Assembly (NCBI RefSeq): GCF_028291745.1
Contig: NZ_JAQGNQ010000083.1
Span: 1 to 64,000 of the forward strand
Source of the DNA: Ramlibacter sp.
GTDB taxonomy: Bacteria > Pseudomonadota > Gammaproteobacteria > Burkholderiales > Burkholderiaceae_C
Direction: 5' to 3'
Length of the DNA stretch: 64,000 nt
Part shown: one piece after another, positions 1 to 7,938 of the stretch
How the letters are laid out: every line of letters starts with the position of its first letter
Position numbering within the stretch: position 1 is the stretch's first letter
Notes under the pieces: generated by a model
The model's database searches: none
The model's input: the letters and a program-made list of their open reading frames with translations, nothing else
Told to the model about the DNA's origin: nothing
Translations under genes and position numbers: made by a program

Positions 1-1
1 G

Positions 2-109
2 CTCGCCCCCATCGGTAAGTGGGTGATGGAGAACCGGGCCGACATCGAGGAGACGCGCGAGCGCGGCAGGGAGCAAATCCGCGGTGACATAGCCGCCGCC
101 CCTGACTGA
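2..109 (+). CDS. HxlR-family regulator, C-terminal end (partial)
   Basis: The open frame enters from the left edge and stops at TGA 107-109, leaving 35 residues (LAPIGKWVMENRADIEETRE and on). A short Pro-Ile/Leu pair followed by an aromatic helix and a charged tail resembles the end of HxlR-type winged-helix regulators, which often sit beside FMN reductases and quinone reductases. The FMN reductase gene follows 114 bases downstream, with two palindromes between that could be this regulator's operators. The DNA-binding part lies outside the window, so the family call is an inference from the tail and the context. Confidence 0.45.
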   Translation, partial: LAPIGKWVMENRADIEETRERGREQIRGDIAAAPD

Positions 110-121
110 GCCAGCGACCTC

Positions 122-139
122 ACTTACCGGCGGGTAAGT
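122..139. promoter_or_regulatory. Perfect inverted repeat, likely operator
   Basis: ACTTACC (122-128), 4-base spacer, GGTAAGT (133-139) forms a perfect 7-base inverted repeat between the HxlR-like tail and the FMN reductase. A related repeat lies at 194-208. Position and symmetry suit a dimeric winged-helix regulator site; no binding has been shown. Confidence 0.5.
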
Positions 140-193
140 TACTGCGGAAAAAGTGCCGTCTTGGCGCCCGTTTCAGGCGCCGCCATATCGTTG

Positions 194-208
194 CTTACTA
201 ATCGTAAG
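194..208. promoter_or_regulatory. Second inverted repeat, likely operator
   Basis: CTTAC (194-198), TAATC, GTAAG (204-208) is the same half-site as in the palindrome at 122-139, here with a 5-base spacer. It lies 16 bases before the reductase start, where a bound regulator would block initiation. Confidence 0.45.
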
Positions 209-223
209 TGTCTAGAGGCGACG

Positions 224-832
224 ATGCAAAAGCGGCCCAAAATCGGAATCGTCATGAGTACGACCCGTCCCGGGCGGTTCGCGGATATCCCGACCGACTG
301 GCTGTTCAATATCGCCAAAGGGCGCAATGACGCCGATTTCGAGATTGTCGATCTGCGCGACTATCCCATGCCGTTCTTCGAGGAAAAGGCGCCGCTGCAC
401 CAGGCGCCGCCGCAGAACGAGGTGGCGCTGCGCTGGGGCAAGAAGATCGCCAGCCTCGACGGGTACATCTTCATTACGGCGGAATATAACCACAGCATCC
501 CGGCCGTGCTGAAGAATGCCGTCGATTACCTCCACTCCGAGATCCGCCGAAAGCCGGCGACCTTCCTGGGCTATGGCGGCACCGGCGCGGCCCGGGCCAT
601 CGGGCACTTGGGAGAGATGCTCCTCGCGGCCTCGCTCAAGCACACCGTTCATATCGGCATGACCGAGATGATGGGCATGCTGCGCGGGGGAAAGTCCATG
701 GCGGACTATCCTTACCTCGATGATTACGCCAAGCGGATGCTGGACGAAATCGTGTGGTGGGCCGGCACCCTCAAGGAAGGCCGCTCCAGCGATGAGGTCG
801 CCGAGCCAGCCCGAGTTCCAAGATCACGATGA
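224..832 (+). CDS. NAD(P)H-dependent FMN reductase
   Basis: A flavodoxin-fold oxidoreductase of about 202 residues that would use NAD(P)H to reduce FMN, a quinone or an azo/nitro compound in the cytosol. The N-terminus KIGIVMSTTRPGRF is the phosphate-binding loop of the NADPH-dependent FMN reductase family. TAEYNHSIPAVLKNAVDYL is the conserved isoalloxazine-binding stretch, and GYGGTGAARAIGHL follows as the second conserved block. The frame is open from 161, but ATG 224 is chosen because the fold begins there and GAGG lies just upstream. It is probably controlled by the HxlR-like regulator through the two inverted repeats ahead of it. The physiological substrate cannot be told from sequence. 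Confidence 0.85.
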   Translation: MQKRPKIGIVMSTTRPGRFADIPTDWLFNIAKGRNDADFEIVDLRDYPMPFFEEKAPLHQAPPQNEVALRWGKKIASLDGYIFITAEYNHSIPAVLKNAVDYLHSEIRRKPATFLGYGGTGAARAIGHLGEMLLAASLKHTVHIGMTEMMGMLRGGKSMADYPYLDDYAKRMLDEIVWWAGTLKEGRSSDEVAEPARVPRSR

Positions 833-965
833 CTATGTGTCGTGACCAGAATCTGAGGTTTCAGGAGGTCCGCTTTTGGCCCGGCCAGAAGCGCACGTCA
901 ATCAGCTGAGTACGCCCGGGAAGATGTAGGACTAGACGCGAGCGCGTCAAGCAGGCTGGATGTCC

Positions 966-1727
966 GTAAGCGTCCGGGCCTCCCGTCTTAACGACGGGAG
1001 CAGGTCAGTTCAGCGGAGGCTGCCAGCGGTGCGGCAGCAACTCGCCGATGCAGCTGGCGGGCTGCGTCGGCAGGCGTTCCATGACGTCCTTGAGATAGGC
1101 ATGCGGGTCATGCCCATTCAGCTTGGCCGAGTGCACCAGGCTCATGACGGCGGCAGCACGTTTGCCCGCGCGCAGTGACCCAGCGAACAGCCAGTTGTTG
1201 CGCCCGATCGCAATGGGCCGGATCTGGTTCTCCGCCCAGTTGTTGTCCGCCGGCAGATCGCCGTCGTTCAGATAGCGTGTCAGGGCCGGCCAGCGCCCAA
1301 GACTGTAGTCGATCGCCTTGGCCGTGGCGGAGCCCGGTGGCACCTTCTGCCGCTGCGCCATCAGCCACGCATACAGGGCATCGGCCGCCGGCTTCGCCCT
1401 GGCTTGCCGTATTCGCAAGCGCTCCTCGGCAGCCAGTGCGGCGACCTCGCGCTCCACCTCGTACAGCCTGCCGAACAGCGCCAGGGCCCGTTCGGCCAGC
1501 GTGCTCTTGTGGTTGACCCACAGCTCGTGGAACTTGCGCCGGGCGTGCGCCAAGCAACCGGCTTCGGTGATGTTGGGCGAACAGCGCCTTGTAGCCGGCA
1601 TAGTCGTCGCACACCAGCGTACCGCGCCAGGCTTGGTCCCCGGGGTGGCGCAGGAACTCCATCGGATGGCGGCCGGCCCGGCCTTTGGCGAAGTCGAACA
1701 CGACGAGCCTCTGGCTCTCGTGCGCGG
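966..1727 (-). mobile_element. IS66-family remnant (right end)
   Basis: The outer end is preserved: GTAAGCGTCCGGGCC at 966-980 matches the typical IS66 terminal repeat (GTAAGCG...) facing inward. The rest is the 3' part of the tnpC transposase. The other end and the accessory tnpA/tnpB genes are absent. The left limit is where a HAD hydrolase frame gives way to transposase, at about 1725-1735. Without the second terminus no target duplication can be recognised, so this is a one-ended relic that truncated its neighbour. Confidence 0.8.
1005..1727 (-). pseudogene. tnpC: IS66 transposase TnpC, C-terminal fragment with frameshift
   Basis: About 240 residues of the C-terminal half of an IS66 DDE transposase. 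The first part reads LVVFDFAKGRAG...CDDYAGYKALF in one frame. Near 1575 the reading shifts to another frame: AGCLAHARRKFHELWVNH, then ADNNWAENQIRPIAIGRNNW, which carries the catalytic Glu region. The stop is TGA at 1005-1007. With the N-terminus missing and a frameshift between the second Asp and the Glu, it cannot be active. Read in one frame it forms an apparently longer protein with the upstream HAD fragment; that chimera is an artefact of the insertion. Confidence 0.8.
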
Positions 1728-2000
1728 GATCCGCGGGACCACCACCTCGGAAATGAACCGCGATCGCAGCGGCTCCCACTGCGCCGCGCTGCGGCCGGCC
1801 AGAGTGCCGAGATAGAACTGCGCGAATTCGGCGGCATTCACCGTGCCGCCCTGGTAGCGCGCCTCCATCTCCGCGTTGCGAGCGGCGAAGCGCTCCGGGT
1901 CCAGGACGCCTTGCGCCATCAGGAATTCGCACCACAGCACGTCGGTGTCGCCATGCAGCAGCGTGTGGTCCAGGTCGAACAGCGCGAGCCGCGGTTTCAT
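1728..2000 (-). pseudogene. HAD-IB family hydrolase, N-terminal fragment
   Basis: The start codon (CAT 1998-2000) overlaps the phnW stop as ATGA, so this was the next gene in the AEP operon. About 90 residues remain, beginning [23 protein letters not shown] motif I (DLDHT) with the catalytic Asp, in a SerB-like HAD-IB context. The cap starts (VLWCEFLMAQGV), then the frame runs into IS66 sequence near 1730, removing motifs II-IV. It does not look like phosphonatase PhnX. The intact protein would be a small-molecule phosphatase; the fragment is surely inactive. Confidence 0.8.
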
Positions 2001-3133
2001 CCCTCGCGTCGCTGCTGGAGGGCGGGCGCTCCCGAGGCTATCCCCAGCTCCCGCAGCGTCAGTTCCACCGCGTGCACCGCCTGCTGCATCTCGTTGCGCC
2101 CGATGGCGCCGATGCAGCCGACGCGGAAAGTCTCGACCTGCGTCAGCTTGCCGGGATAGAGCAGGAAGCCGTGCGCCCTCGCGCCGGCGTTGAAGTCCTT
2201 GAAGGCGTAGCGCGGATCGCCCGGCGCGTGGAAGGTGACGATGATCGGCGCCTGCACGCGCGCATCGAGGAAGGGCATGAATTCCAGCCGCGCCATGCCG
2301 TCGACCAGCGTGCGGTAGTTGTCGGTGTAGCGGGCCAGGCGGGCGGGCTGGCCGCCTTCCTCCTGGAACTGCGCCAGCGCTTCGGCCAGCGCCGCCAGCA
2401 CGTGGGTCGGCGGGGTGAAGCGCCACTGGCCGGTCTGCTCCATGTACCGGTGCTGGTCGTGCAGGTCCATGGCGAGCGACTGGCTGTTGCCCGCGCAACC
2501 TTCCACGATCGCCTTGCGCAGGAACACGAAGCCCATGCCCGGCACGCCTTCCAGGCACTTGCCGCTGGCGGCGACCAGCGCGTCGAAGCGGATCTCGCGC
2601 GCGTCGATCGGCAATGCCCCGAACGAGCTCATGGCGTCGACGATCAATCCCCGGCCGCGGCGTCGGCAGACCTCGGCCACCTGCGCCAGCGGGTTCAGCA
2701 CGCCGGCCCCGGTCTCGCAGTGCACCAGCAGCACGTGCGTGATGCCGGCGTTGGCTGCCAGCGCCGCATCGAGCGCCGCCGGTTCCACCGGCGCTGATTC
2801 GTTGAAGGGCAGCACGGTGCATTCGCGCCCCATCAGGGTGGTGAGCCGGGCGGCGCGCTTGCAGTAGGCGCCGTTGTCCAGGACCAGCACGTGGCCGTCG
2901 CGCGGCACCACGGTCGCCACCGCCGCTTCCACGCTGAAGGTGCCGCTGCCCTGCAGGGGCACCACCACGTGCGAGTCCGCGCCATGGATGATCCGCAGCA
3001 GGCTTTGCCGCACTTGCGCGGTGAGGGCGATGAAGTCGCCGTCCCAGGAGCCCCAGTCGCGCAGCATGGCGAGCCGGGTGCGCAGGGTCGTGGTCAGCGG
3101 GCCGGGGGTGAGGAGGATGCGGTCGCGGTCCAT
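1997..3133 (-). CDS. phnW: 2-aminoethylphosphonate--pyruvate transaminase PhnW
   Basis: Converts 2-aminoethylphosphonate and pyruvate to phosphonoacetaldehyde and L-alanine, the first step of AEP breakdown. The 378-residue fold-type I PLP enzyme starts [16 protein letters not shown]. It carries the cofactor Asp in LIVDAMSS (D166) and the Schiff-base lysine in [14 protein letters not shown] (K192), with phosphate-pocket residues in PLQGSGTF. Length is normal for the family. It follows the permease by 9 bases and overlaps the HAD fragment by ATGA, so it is translated as part of the transporter operon. A second, internally deleted phnW lies at 11704-12003, making this the only functional copy in view. 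The product is presumably passed to the dehydrogenase at 9928-11370. Confidence 0.92.
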   Translation of the reverse strand: MDRDRILLTPGPLTTTLRTRLAMLRDWGSWDGDFIALTAQVRQSLLRIIHGADSHVVVPLQGSGTFSVEAAVATVVPRDGHVLVLDNGAYCKRAARLTTLMGRECTVLPFNESAPVEPAALDAALAANAGITHVLLVHCETGAGVLNPLAQVAEVCRRRGRGLIVDAMSSFGALPIDAREIRFDALVAASGKCLEGVPGMGFVFLRKAIVEGCAGNSQSLAMDLHDQHRYMEQTGQWRFTPPTHVLAALAEALAQFQEEGGQPARLARYTDNYRTLVDGMARLEFMPFLDARVQAPIIVTFHAPGDPRYAFKDFNAGARAHGFLLYPGKLTQVETFRVGCIGAIGRNEMQQAVHAVELTLRELGIASGAPALQQRREG

Positions 3134-3142
3134 GCGGGGTTC

Positions 3143-4885
3143 CTATCGGGAGAGCGTGCGCCAGGCCTGCGTGCGGCGCTCGACCCACCACGCCAGCCCC
3201 ATGAAGGCCAGCGTGGCCAGGGCCGAGGCGCCGGCGATCATCACCGCCATCGCCGCCGCGGCGCCCAGTTCGCCCGCCTCATCGAGGTTCAGGATGGCGA
3301 TCGCGGCGACCTTGGTGTCCGGCGCGTACAGGAAGACCACGGCGGACACGGTGGTCATGGCATTGACGAAAAAGTAGCGGGCGATGTCCACCAGCGCCGG
3401 GGTGCAGATCGGCAGGGTCACGCGCCAGAAGGTCTTGAAGAACGGCACCTTCAGCGAGGCGCTCACGGCCTCGAACTCGCCGTCCAGCGCCTTCAGCGCC
3501 GTCACGGCCGTGAGGTGGCCGGTGGTGTAGAAGTGGACGATGGTGCACAGCGTGAGCAGCGTCACCGTGTGGTAGAGGCCCGCGAGCGGATTGCCCGGCG
3601 CATTGAAGAAGAAGATGTAGCCCAGTCCCAGCACCAGTCCCGGCACCGCCATCGGCAGCATCGCCAGCGCCCGCACCAGGGTGCGCAGCCAGGCCAGCGG
3701 ACCGCGTTCCAGCGCCCGGCCGCCCGGCGTCTTTTCCAGCAGGTAGGCGCCGCAGAACACCAGCAGCGTGCCGGCGACGGCGGTGCCCGCCGCCATCTTC
3801 AGGCTGTTCGCAAAGGCGCTTCCCACCTCGGCGTCGACCAGCCCCAGCAGGTAGTGGCGCAGGCTGGGCGCGAGCTGGTAGGGCCAGAAGGTGGCAAGCG
3901 AGGCGAACACCGCCATGCCCAGCATCGCCAACATCAGGCAGGCAATCAGCACGCAGTAGCCGGTCATGACCGCGTCGAACAGCGGCGCGCGCTGCGGTGC
4001 GTAGGGCACGGCGCGCGCGGTGAGCATCGCGGTGTGCCGCCGGCTGACGTAGTGGTCGAGTGCGAAGGTGAGCACCGCCGGCGCCAGCAGCAGGATCGCC
4101 ACCACCGCGCCCTGGGCGAAGTCCTGCTGGCCGATCACCAGCTTGAAGACATCGGTGGCCAGCATGTTGAAGTTGCCGCCGATCACCTTGGGGATGCCGA
4201 AGTCGGTGATCACCAGGGTAAAGGTGACCAGCGCCGCCGAGATCAGGCCGTACCTGGCGCCCGGCAGCGTGATGGTGAAGAACTTGCGGGCGCGGGAAGT
4301 TCCGAGCGCCTGCGCCACCTCGTACAGGCGGGCGTCGGCCAGCGACAGCGCCGCCAGCAGGATCATCAGCGCGTGCGGGAACACGGCGAAGCACTCGCCG
4401 ATGACGATGCCGGGCGCGCCGTAGATCTCGCTCACACCCAGCCGCTGCAGCCAGGACTTGAGCACGCCCTGGTTACCGAACCAGTAGATCAGGGAGATCG
4501 CCGACAGCAGCGAGGGCGCCAGCAGCGGAATCAGCGTGATGCCGCGGAACAGCGGCTTGCAAGGCATGCACGAGCGCGCCAGCGCATAGGCGAAGCCGAA
4601 GGCCAGGGGCACCGTCAACAGGGTCACCAGCGCCGACACCCAGAGGCTGTTCCACAGGCTTTGCAGCAGCGCGGGCGTGCGCGCGTAGGCGATGAAGTTG
4701 GCCAGGAACACGAACTGGCCCTGCCGGCCCTGCAGCGCCTGCAGCAGGATGGTCGCCAGCGGCAGCGCAAGGAACACCAGCAGCAGCAATGCCACGAGCA
4801 GCAGGGCGCCGTGCGCCAGCCGGTCGCTCCAGTGCGCGGCCTGGCGCACCGGCAGTTGTTCGGGAACGGGAAGGACCGCGGCCAT
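3143..4885 (-). CDS. AEP ABC transporter, fused permease
   Basis: The inner-membrane channel of a phosphonate ABC importer. The 580-residue protein holds two permease modules in tandem, each with about six hydrophobic helices. Two EAA-type loops for ATPase contact are seen: EVAQALGTSRARKFFTITLP and, in the second half, EAVSASLKVPFFKTFWRVTL. Such fused permeases (the PhnU2 type) occur in Burkholderiales AEP loci, whereas Salmonella has separate PhnU and PhnV. It lies 6 bases after the ATPase gene and 9 before phnW, on the same leftward operon. Substrate assignment rests on this context and on family resemblance to the neighbouring binding protein and ATPase. Confidence 0.88.
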   Translation of the reverse strand: MAAVLPVPEQLPVRQAAHWSDRLAHGALLLVALLLLVFLALPLATILLQALQGRQGQFVFLANFIAYARTPALLQSLWNSLWVSALVTLLTVPLAFGFAYALARSCMPCKPLFRGITLIPLLAPSLLSAISLIYWFGNQGVLKSWLQRLGVSEIYGAPGIVIGECFAVFPHALMILLAALSLADARLYEVAQALGTSRARKFFTITLPGARYGLISAALVTFTLVITDFGIPKVIGGNFNMLATDVFKLVIGQQDFAQGAVVAILLLAPAVLTFALDHYVSRRHTAMLTARAVPYAPQRAPLFDAVMTGYCVLIACLMLAMLGMAVFASLATFWPYQLAPSLRHYLLGLVDAEVGSAFANSLKMAAGTAVAGTLLVFCGAYLLEKTPGGRALERGPLAWLRTLVRALAMLPMAVPGLVLGLGYIFFFNAPGNPLAGLYHTVTLLTLCTIVHFYTTGHLTAVTALKALDGEFEAVSASLKVPFFKTFWRVTLPICTPALVDIARYFFVNAMTTVSAVVFLYAPDTKVAAIAILNLDEAGELGAAAAMAVMIAGASALATLAFMGLAWWVERRTQAWRTLSR

Positions 4886-4891
4886 GCCCGC

Positions 4892-5944
4892 CTAGAAGAC
4901 CTTCAGCCGCTCGGGCAGCAGCTTCAGTTGCAGGCGCGAGCCCACTGCCAGCGAGGCCTCGGACAGGTAATTGAGCGACAGGTAGACGGTGAGCTTGTTC
5001 GGCTGGAGCGCGGTGGTGGTCACGTGCACGTGGCAGTAGGAACCCAGGAACTCGATCTTCTCGATGCTGGCGTCGAACACGTGCGCGTCGCCCGGCCGCA
5101 CCGGCCGCGCCAGCACGTCTTCCGGCCGCAGGTAGATGCGCGCGTCGCGGTCCTGCCCCTGATAGGGAATGCGCAGCGTGCCGACCTCCAGCGTGCCGCC
5201 GTGCACTCGTCCCGGCAGCACGTTGGCCTTGCCCACGAAGTCGGCGACGAAGGGGGTGGCCGGCTCGCGGTAGATCTCCATCGGCGTGCCGACCTGCTCG
5301 ATCACGCCCTGGTTCATCACCACGATGCGGTCGGCCAGGCAGAGCGCCTCCTCCTGGTCGTGCGTCACCATGATGGTTGTCACGCCCAGTTTCTGCTGCA
5401 GCGCGCGGATCTCCTGCCGCAGCCGCACCCGCTCGAGCGCGTCCAGTGCGGACAGCGGCTCGTCCAGCAGCAGCAGGCCGGGCGCGGTGGCCAGCGCGCG
5501 GGCCAGCGCGATGCGCTGCTGCTGGCCGCCCGAGAGCTGCGCCGGGTACCTGCCCTCGCTGCCAGGCAGCCCGACCAGCTTCAGGAGTTCGGCCACGCGC
5601 TGCGCGATCTGCGCCCGCGCGGTCCGGCGGTTGACCAGCCCGTAGGCGACGTTGTCGGCCACCGTCAGGTTGGGGAAGAGGGCGTACGACTGGAACACGA
5701 TGCCGTAATCGCGCTGCGCCGGCGGCAGCCGCGAGACGTCGCGGCCGCCCTGCCAGACCTGGCCCGCGGACTGCACCTCCAGCCCCGCGATGATGCGCAG
5801 CAGGGTGGTCTTGCCGCAGCCCGAAGGGCCGAGGAAGCAGACGAACTCGCCGCTGGCGATGCCCAGGCTGACATCGTGCAGCGCGGTGAAGCCGCCGAAC
5901 TCCTTGCGGATGTCGCGCAACTCGAGGGACGGCTGCGGTGCCAC
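4892..5944 (-). CDS. phnT: AEP ABC transporter, ATP-binding protein
   Basis: Cytosolic ATPase that powers the importer. It begins at GTG 5944 (APQPSLELRDIRKEFGG). Walker A is FLGPSGCGKTTLLR, the Q-loop lies in GIVFQSYALFPN, the signature is LSGGQQQRIALARAL, Walker B is LLLLDEPLSALD, and the switch His sits in MVTHDQEEAL. A C-terminal TOBE-like domain of about 110 residues follows, as in the spermidine/Fe/phosphonate branch of importers; the total is 350 residues. Spacing of 10 bases after the binding-protein gene and 6 before the permease supports one transcript. Confidence 0.9.
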   Translation of the reverse strand: MAPQPSLELRDIRKEFGGFTALHDVSLGIASGEFVCFLGPSGCGKTTLLRIIAGLEVQSAGQVWQGGRDVSRLPPAQRDYGIVFQSYALFPNLTVADNVAYGLVNRRTARAQIAQRVAELLKLVGLPGSEGRYPAQLSGGQQQRIALARALATAPGLLLLDEPLSALDALERVRLRQEIRALQQKLGVTTIMVTHDQEEALCLADRIVVMNQGVIEQVGTPMEIYREPATPFVADFVGKANVLPGRVHGGTLEVGTLRIPYQGQDRDARIYLRPEDVLARPVRPGDAHVFDASIEKIEFLGSYCHVHVTTTALQPNKLTVYLSLNYLSEASLAVGSRLQLKLLPERLKVF

Positions 5945-5954
5945 GGCGGGCGCC

Positions 5955-7004
5955 TCAGCGCTTCTCGGTCTTGCCGTCGTAGCGCTTCTTCCACTCCTCG
6001 AGGATGCGCTCGCGGTTGTCGGCGGCCCAGCCGAAGTCCATCTTCACCAGGCGCGCCTCGTAGTCCTTCGGCACGTTGGCCAGCGGCGCCGCAACGCCGG
6101 GTTGCGCGGTGATGGCGAAGTTCTTGCCATAGAGCAGCATCGCGTCCTTGCTCGAGGCCCAGTCGGCGAGCTTCTTCGCCGCCTCCAGCTTCTTCGTGCC
6201 CTTCATGATGCCGAAGGCTTCCAGGTCCCAGCCCAGGCCTTCCTTCGGGAACACCAGCTCGATCGGCGCGCCCTTGGCCTTGTTGGTGTTGCCGCGGTAT
6301 TCGAAGGAGATGCCCACCACGTACTCGCCGGCCGCTGCCATGTTGCACGGCTTGGAGCCCGAGTGCGTGTACTGGGCGACGTTCTCGTGCAGCGCATCCA
6401 TGTACTTCCAGCCCTTGCCCTTGCCGCCCTCGTCGCCCCAGAGCGAGAGCCAGGCGGTGACGTCGAAGTAGCCGGTGCCGGACGACGCCGGGTTCGGCAT
6501 CACGATCTGCCCCTTGTAGACCGGCTTGGTCAGGTCCTGCCAGGTCTCGGGCTTCGGGATGTTCTTCTTCTGCGCCTCGATGGTGTTGAAGCAGACCGTG
6601 GCGCCCCACACGTCCATGCCCCACCAGGCCGGTACCTTCTTCTTGTCGCGGTACTGGCTCATGATCGCGTCGAGGTTCAGCGGCGCGTACGGCTCCAGCA
6701 TCCCCTGGCGATCGAGCAGCGCCAGGCTGGATGCGGCCACGCCCATGACGATGTCGGCCTGCGGGTTGGCCTTCTCCGCCAGCAGCTTGGCGGTGATCAC
6801 GCCGGTGGAGTCGCGCACCCACTTCAGCTCGATCTCGGGATGGGCCTTGTTGAAGCCTTCCTGGTAGGCCTTGAGCTGGTCGGTCTCCAGCGCGGTGTAG
6901 ACCAGCAGCTGCGCCTTCTGCGCATAGGCGCCGCAAGCGAGCAGGGCGAGACCGGCGGCGGCGATGGCGCGGGCGAGCAGGCGGGGGACGGGACGCGCAG
7001 GCAT
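5955..7004 (-). CDS. phnS: AEP ABC transporter, periplasmic binding protein
   Basis: Captures the phosphonate in the periplasm. The 349-residue protein has a cleavable signal peptide (MPARPVPRLLARAIAAAGLA, cut after CGAYA). The mature part begins QKAQLLVYTALETDQL, as in Fe(III)/AEP-type binding proteins of family 1. ATG 7004 is preferred over 7022 because AAAGGA precedes it. It is the first gene of the leftward operon and is read divergently from the GntR regulator, so the 180-base gap between them holds its promoter and the putative operator at 7127-7155. Specificity for AEP follows from gene order with phnW. Confidence 0.88.
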   Translation of the reverse strand: MPARPVPRLLARAIAAAGLALLACGAYAQKAQLLVYTALETDQLKAYQEGFNKAHPEIELKWVRDSTGVITAKLLAEKANPQADIVMGVAASSLALLDRQGMLEPYAPLNLDAIMSQYRDKKKVPAWWGMDVWGATVCFNTIEAQKKNIPKPETWQDLTKPVYKGQIVMPNPASSGTGYFDVTAWLSLWGDEGGKGKGWKYMDALHENVAQYTHSGSKPCNMAAAGEYVVGISFEYRGNTNKAKGAPIELVFPKEGLGWDLEAFGIMKGTKKLEAAKKLADWASSKDAMLLYGKNFAITAQPGVAAPLANVPKDYEARLVKMDFGWAADNRERILEEWKKRYDGKTEKR

Positions 7005-7126
7005 GGTCGGATTTCCTTTCATCGGGAGAGGCGAAAACTGGAAATGGTCGGGCCGGCCGGTGAACGTCGCCATGACTGCGTGCAGGCGTCCCCGTCGGTT
7101 GCATTTGACGTCCGGGTCTTGCGTTG

Positions 7127-7155
7127 TGTCAATTGTTGTTTGCAAATTGTTGACA
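7127..7155. promoter_or_regulatory. Putative PhnR operator between phnS and phnR
   Basis: TGTCAATTGTTG (7127-7138) and AATTGTTGACA (7145-7155) lie as two half-related sites in the divergent gap. Both halves are contained in TGTCAATTGTTGACA, which occurs (reverse strand) at 11467-11481 before the other two arms of the phosphonate locus. Recurrence at both control regions makes a GntR-type operator likely. TTGACA 7150-7155 could also act as a -35 box. Confidence 0.55.
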
Positions 7156-7183
7156 GTGTCCGCGATGTGCTCCAATCTCGCCC

Positions 7184-7906
7184 ATGAACGCCAGCCTGCA
7201 TCCGACCATCGCCCTGCTCCAGAGCAACTCCCTCACCAGCGTGGTGCAGCAGGAGATCGAACGCGCGATCCTGGCCGGCGAATACGAGCCGGGCAGCAAG
7301 CTGATCGAAGCGACGCTGGCCGAGAAGATGGGCGTGTCGCGCGGGCCGGTGCGCGAGGCCTTCCGGATGCTGGAGGAGGCGGGGCTGCTGCGCAACGAGA
7401 AGAACCGCGGCGTCTTCGTGCGCTCGATCCCGCTGGAGGAGGCGCTGGAGATCTTCGACCTGCGCGCGGCGATGGATGAAATGGTCGGCCGCCAGCTGGC
7501 GCAGAAGATCACGCCCGCGCAGCTGAAGGAAATCCGCGAACTCGTGGACACGATGGAAAAGGCCGTGAAGGCGGACGACGCACGCAACTACCACCTGCTC
7601 AATCTCCGTTTCCACGACCGCCTGGTGGAGATGGCCGGCAACAGCAAGGTCACCGCCATCTACCGCAAGCTGATCAAGGAGCTGTCCCTGTTCCGCCGCA
7701 TCAACCTCGCCGAGGGCACGATGCTGCCGATCTCCGCCGGCGAGCACCGCCAGATCGTGAAGGCCATCGCTTCGGGCGATACGCAGGCTGCCGGCAAGGC
7801 GATGTTCGACCACGTCATGGAGAGCAAGGAACGGACCATGGAGAACAACGCCAAGGGCCAGCTGCCGGCGGCGAAGGCCGCCAAGGCCGCCAAGGCCAGG
7901 CGCTGA
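7184..7906 (+). CDS. phnR: GntR-family regulator of phosphonate use (PhnR-like)
   Basis: A 240-residue DNA-binding regulator, probably controlling the divergent AEP transport operon and the second arm at 9-13 kb. Residues 15-85 form the winged helix (VVQQEIERAILAGEYEPGSK...VSRGPVREAFRMLEEAGLL). Residues 90-225 form the all-helical FCD ligand domain, with likely metal ligands Asp/His in LRFHDRLVEM, EHRQIVKAI and FDHVMESKE. The Lys/Ala-rich tail is unstructured. A GntR protein of this FadR type is a standard member of Burkholderia AEP loci (the phnR_burk family). The effector is unknown; AEP or phosphonoacetaldehyde are candidates. Confidence 0.85.
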   Translation: MNASLHPTIALLQSNSLTSVVQQEIERAILAGEYEPGSKLIEATLAEKMGVSRGPVREAFRMLEEAGLLRNEKNRGVFVRSIPLEEALEIFDLRAAMDEMVGRQLAQKITPAQLKEIRELVDTMEKAVKADDARNYHLLNLRFHDRLVEMAGNSKVTAIYRKLIKELSLFRRINLAEGTMLPISAGEHRQIVKAIASGDTQAAGKAMFDHVMESKERTMENNAKGQLPAAKAAKAAKARR

Positions 7907-7938
7907 GCGCGGCCCCGCCGGCTGCGCCCACTCTCCTC

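Noticed and set aside
1005-3191. A single 728-residue protein joining PhnW region, HAD hydrolase and transposase
   Set aside because: Its first third is out of frame with real phnW; the rest is an accidental join of a truncated HAD gene and IS66 tnpC.
2891-6112. A 1,073-codon + strand open frame across the phosphonate transport operon
   Set aside because: It is antisense to four well-supported genes, His/Arg/Gln-rich and without any family motif; long antisense frames are expected in GC-rich DNA.
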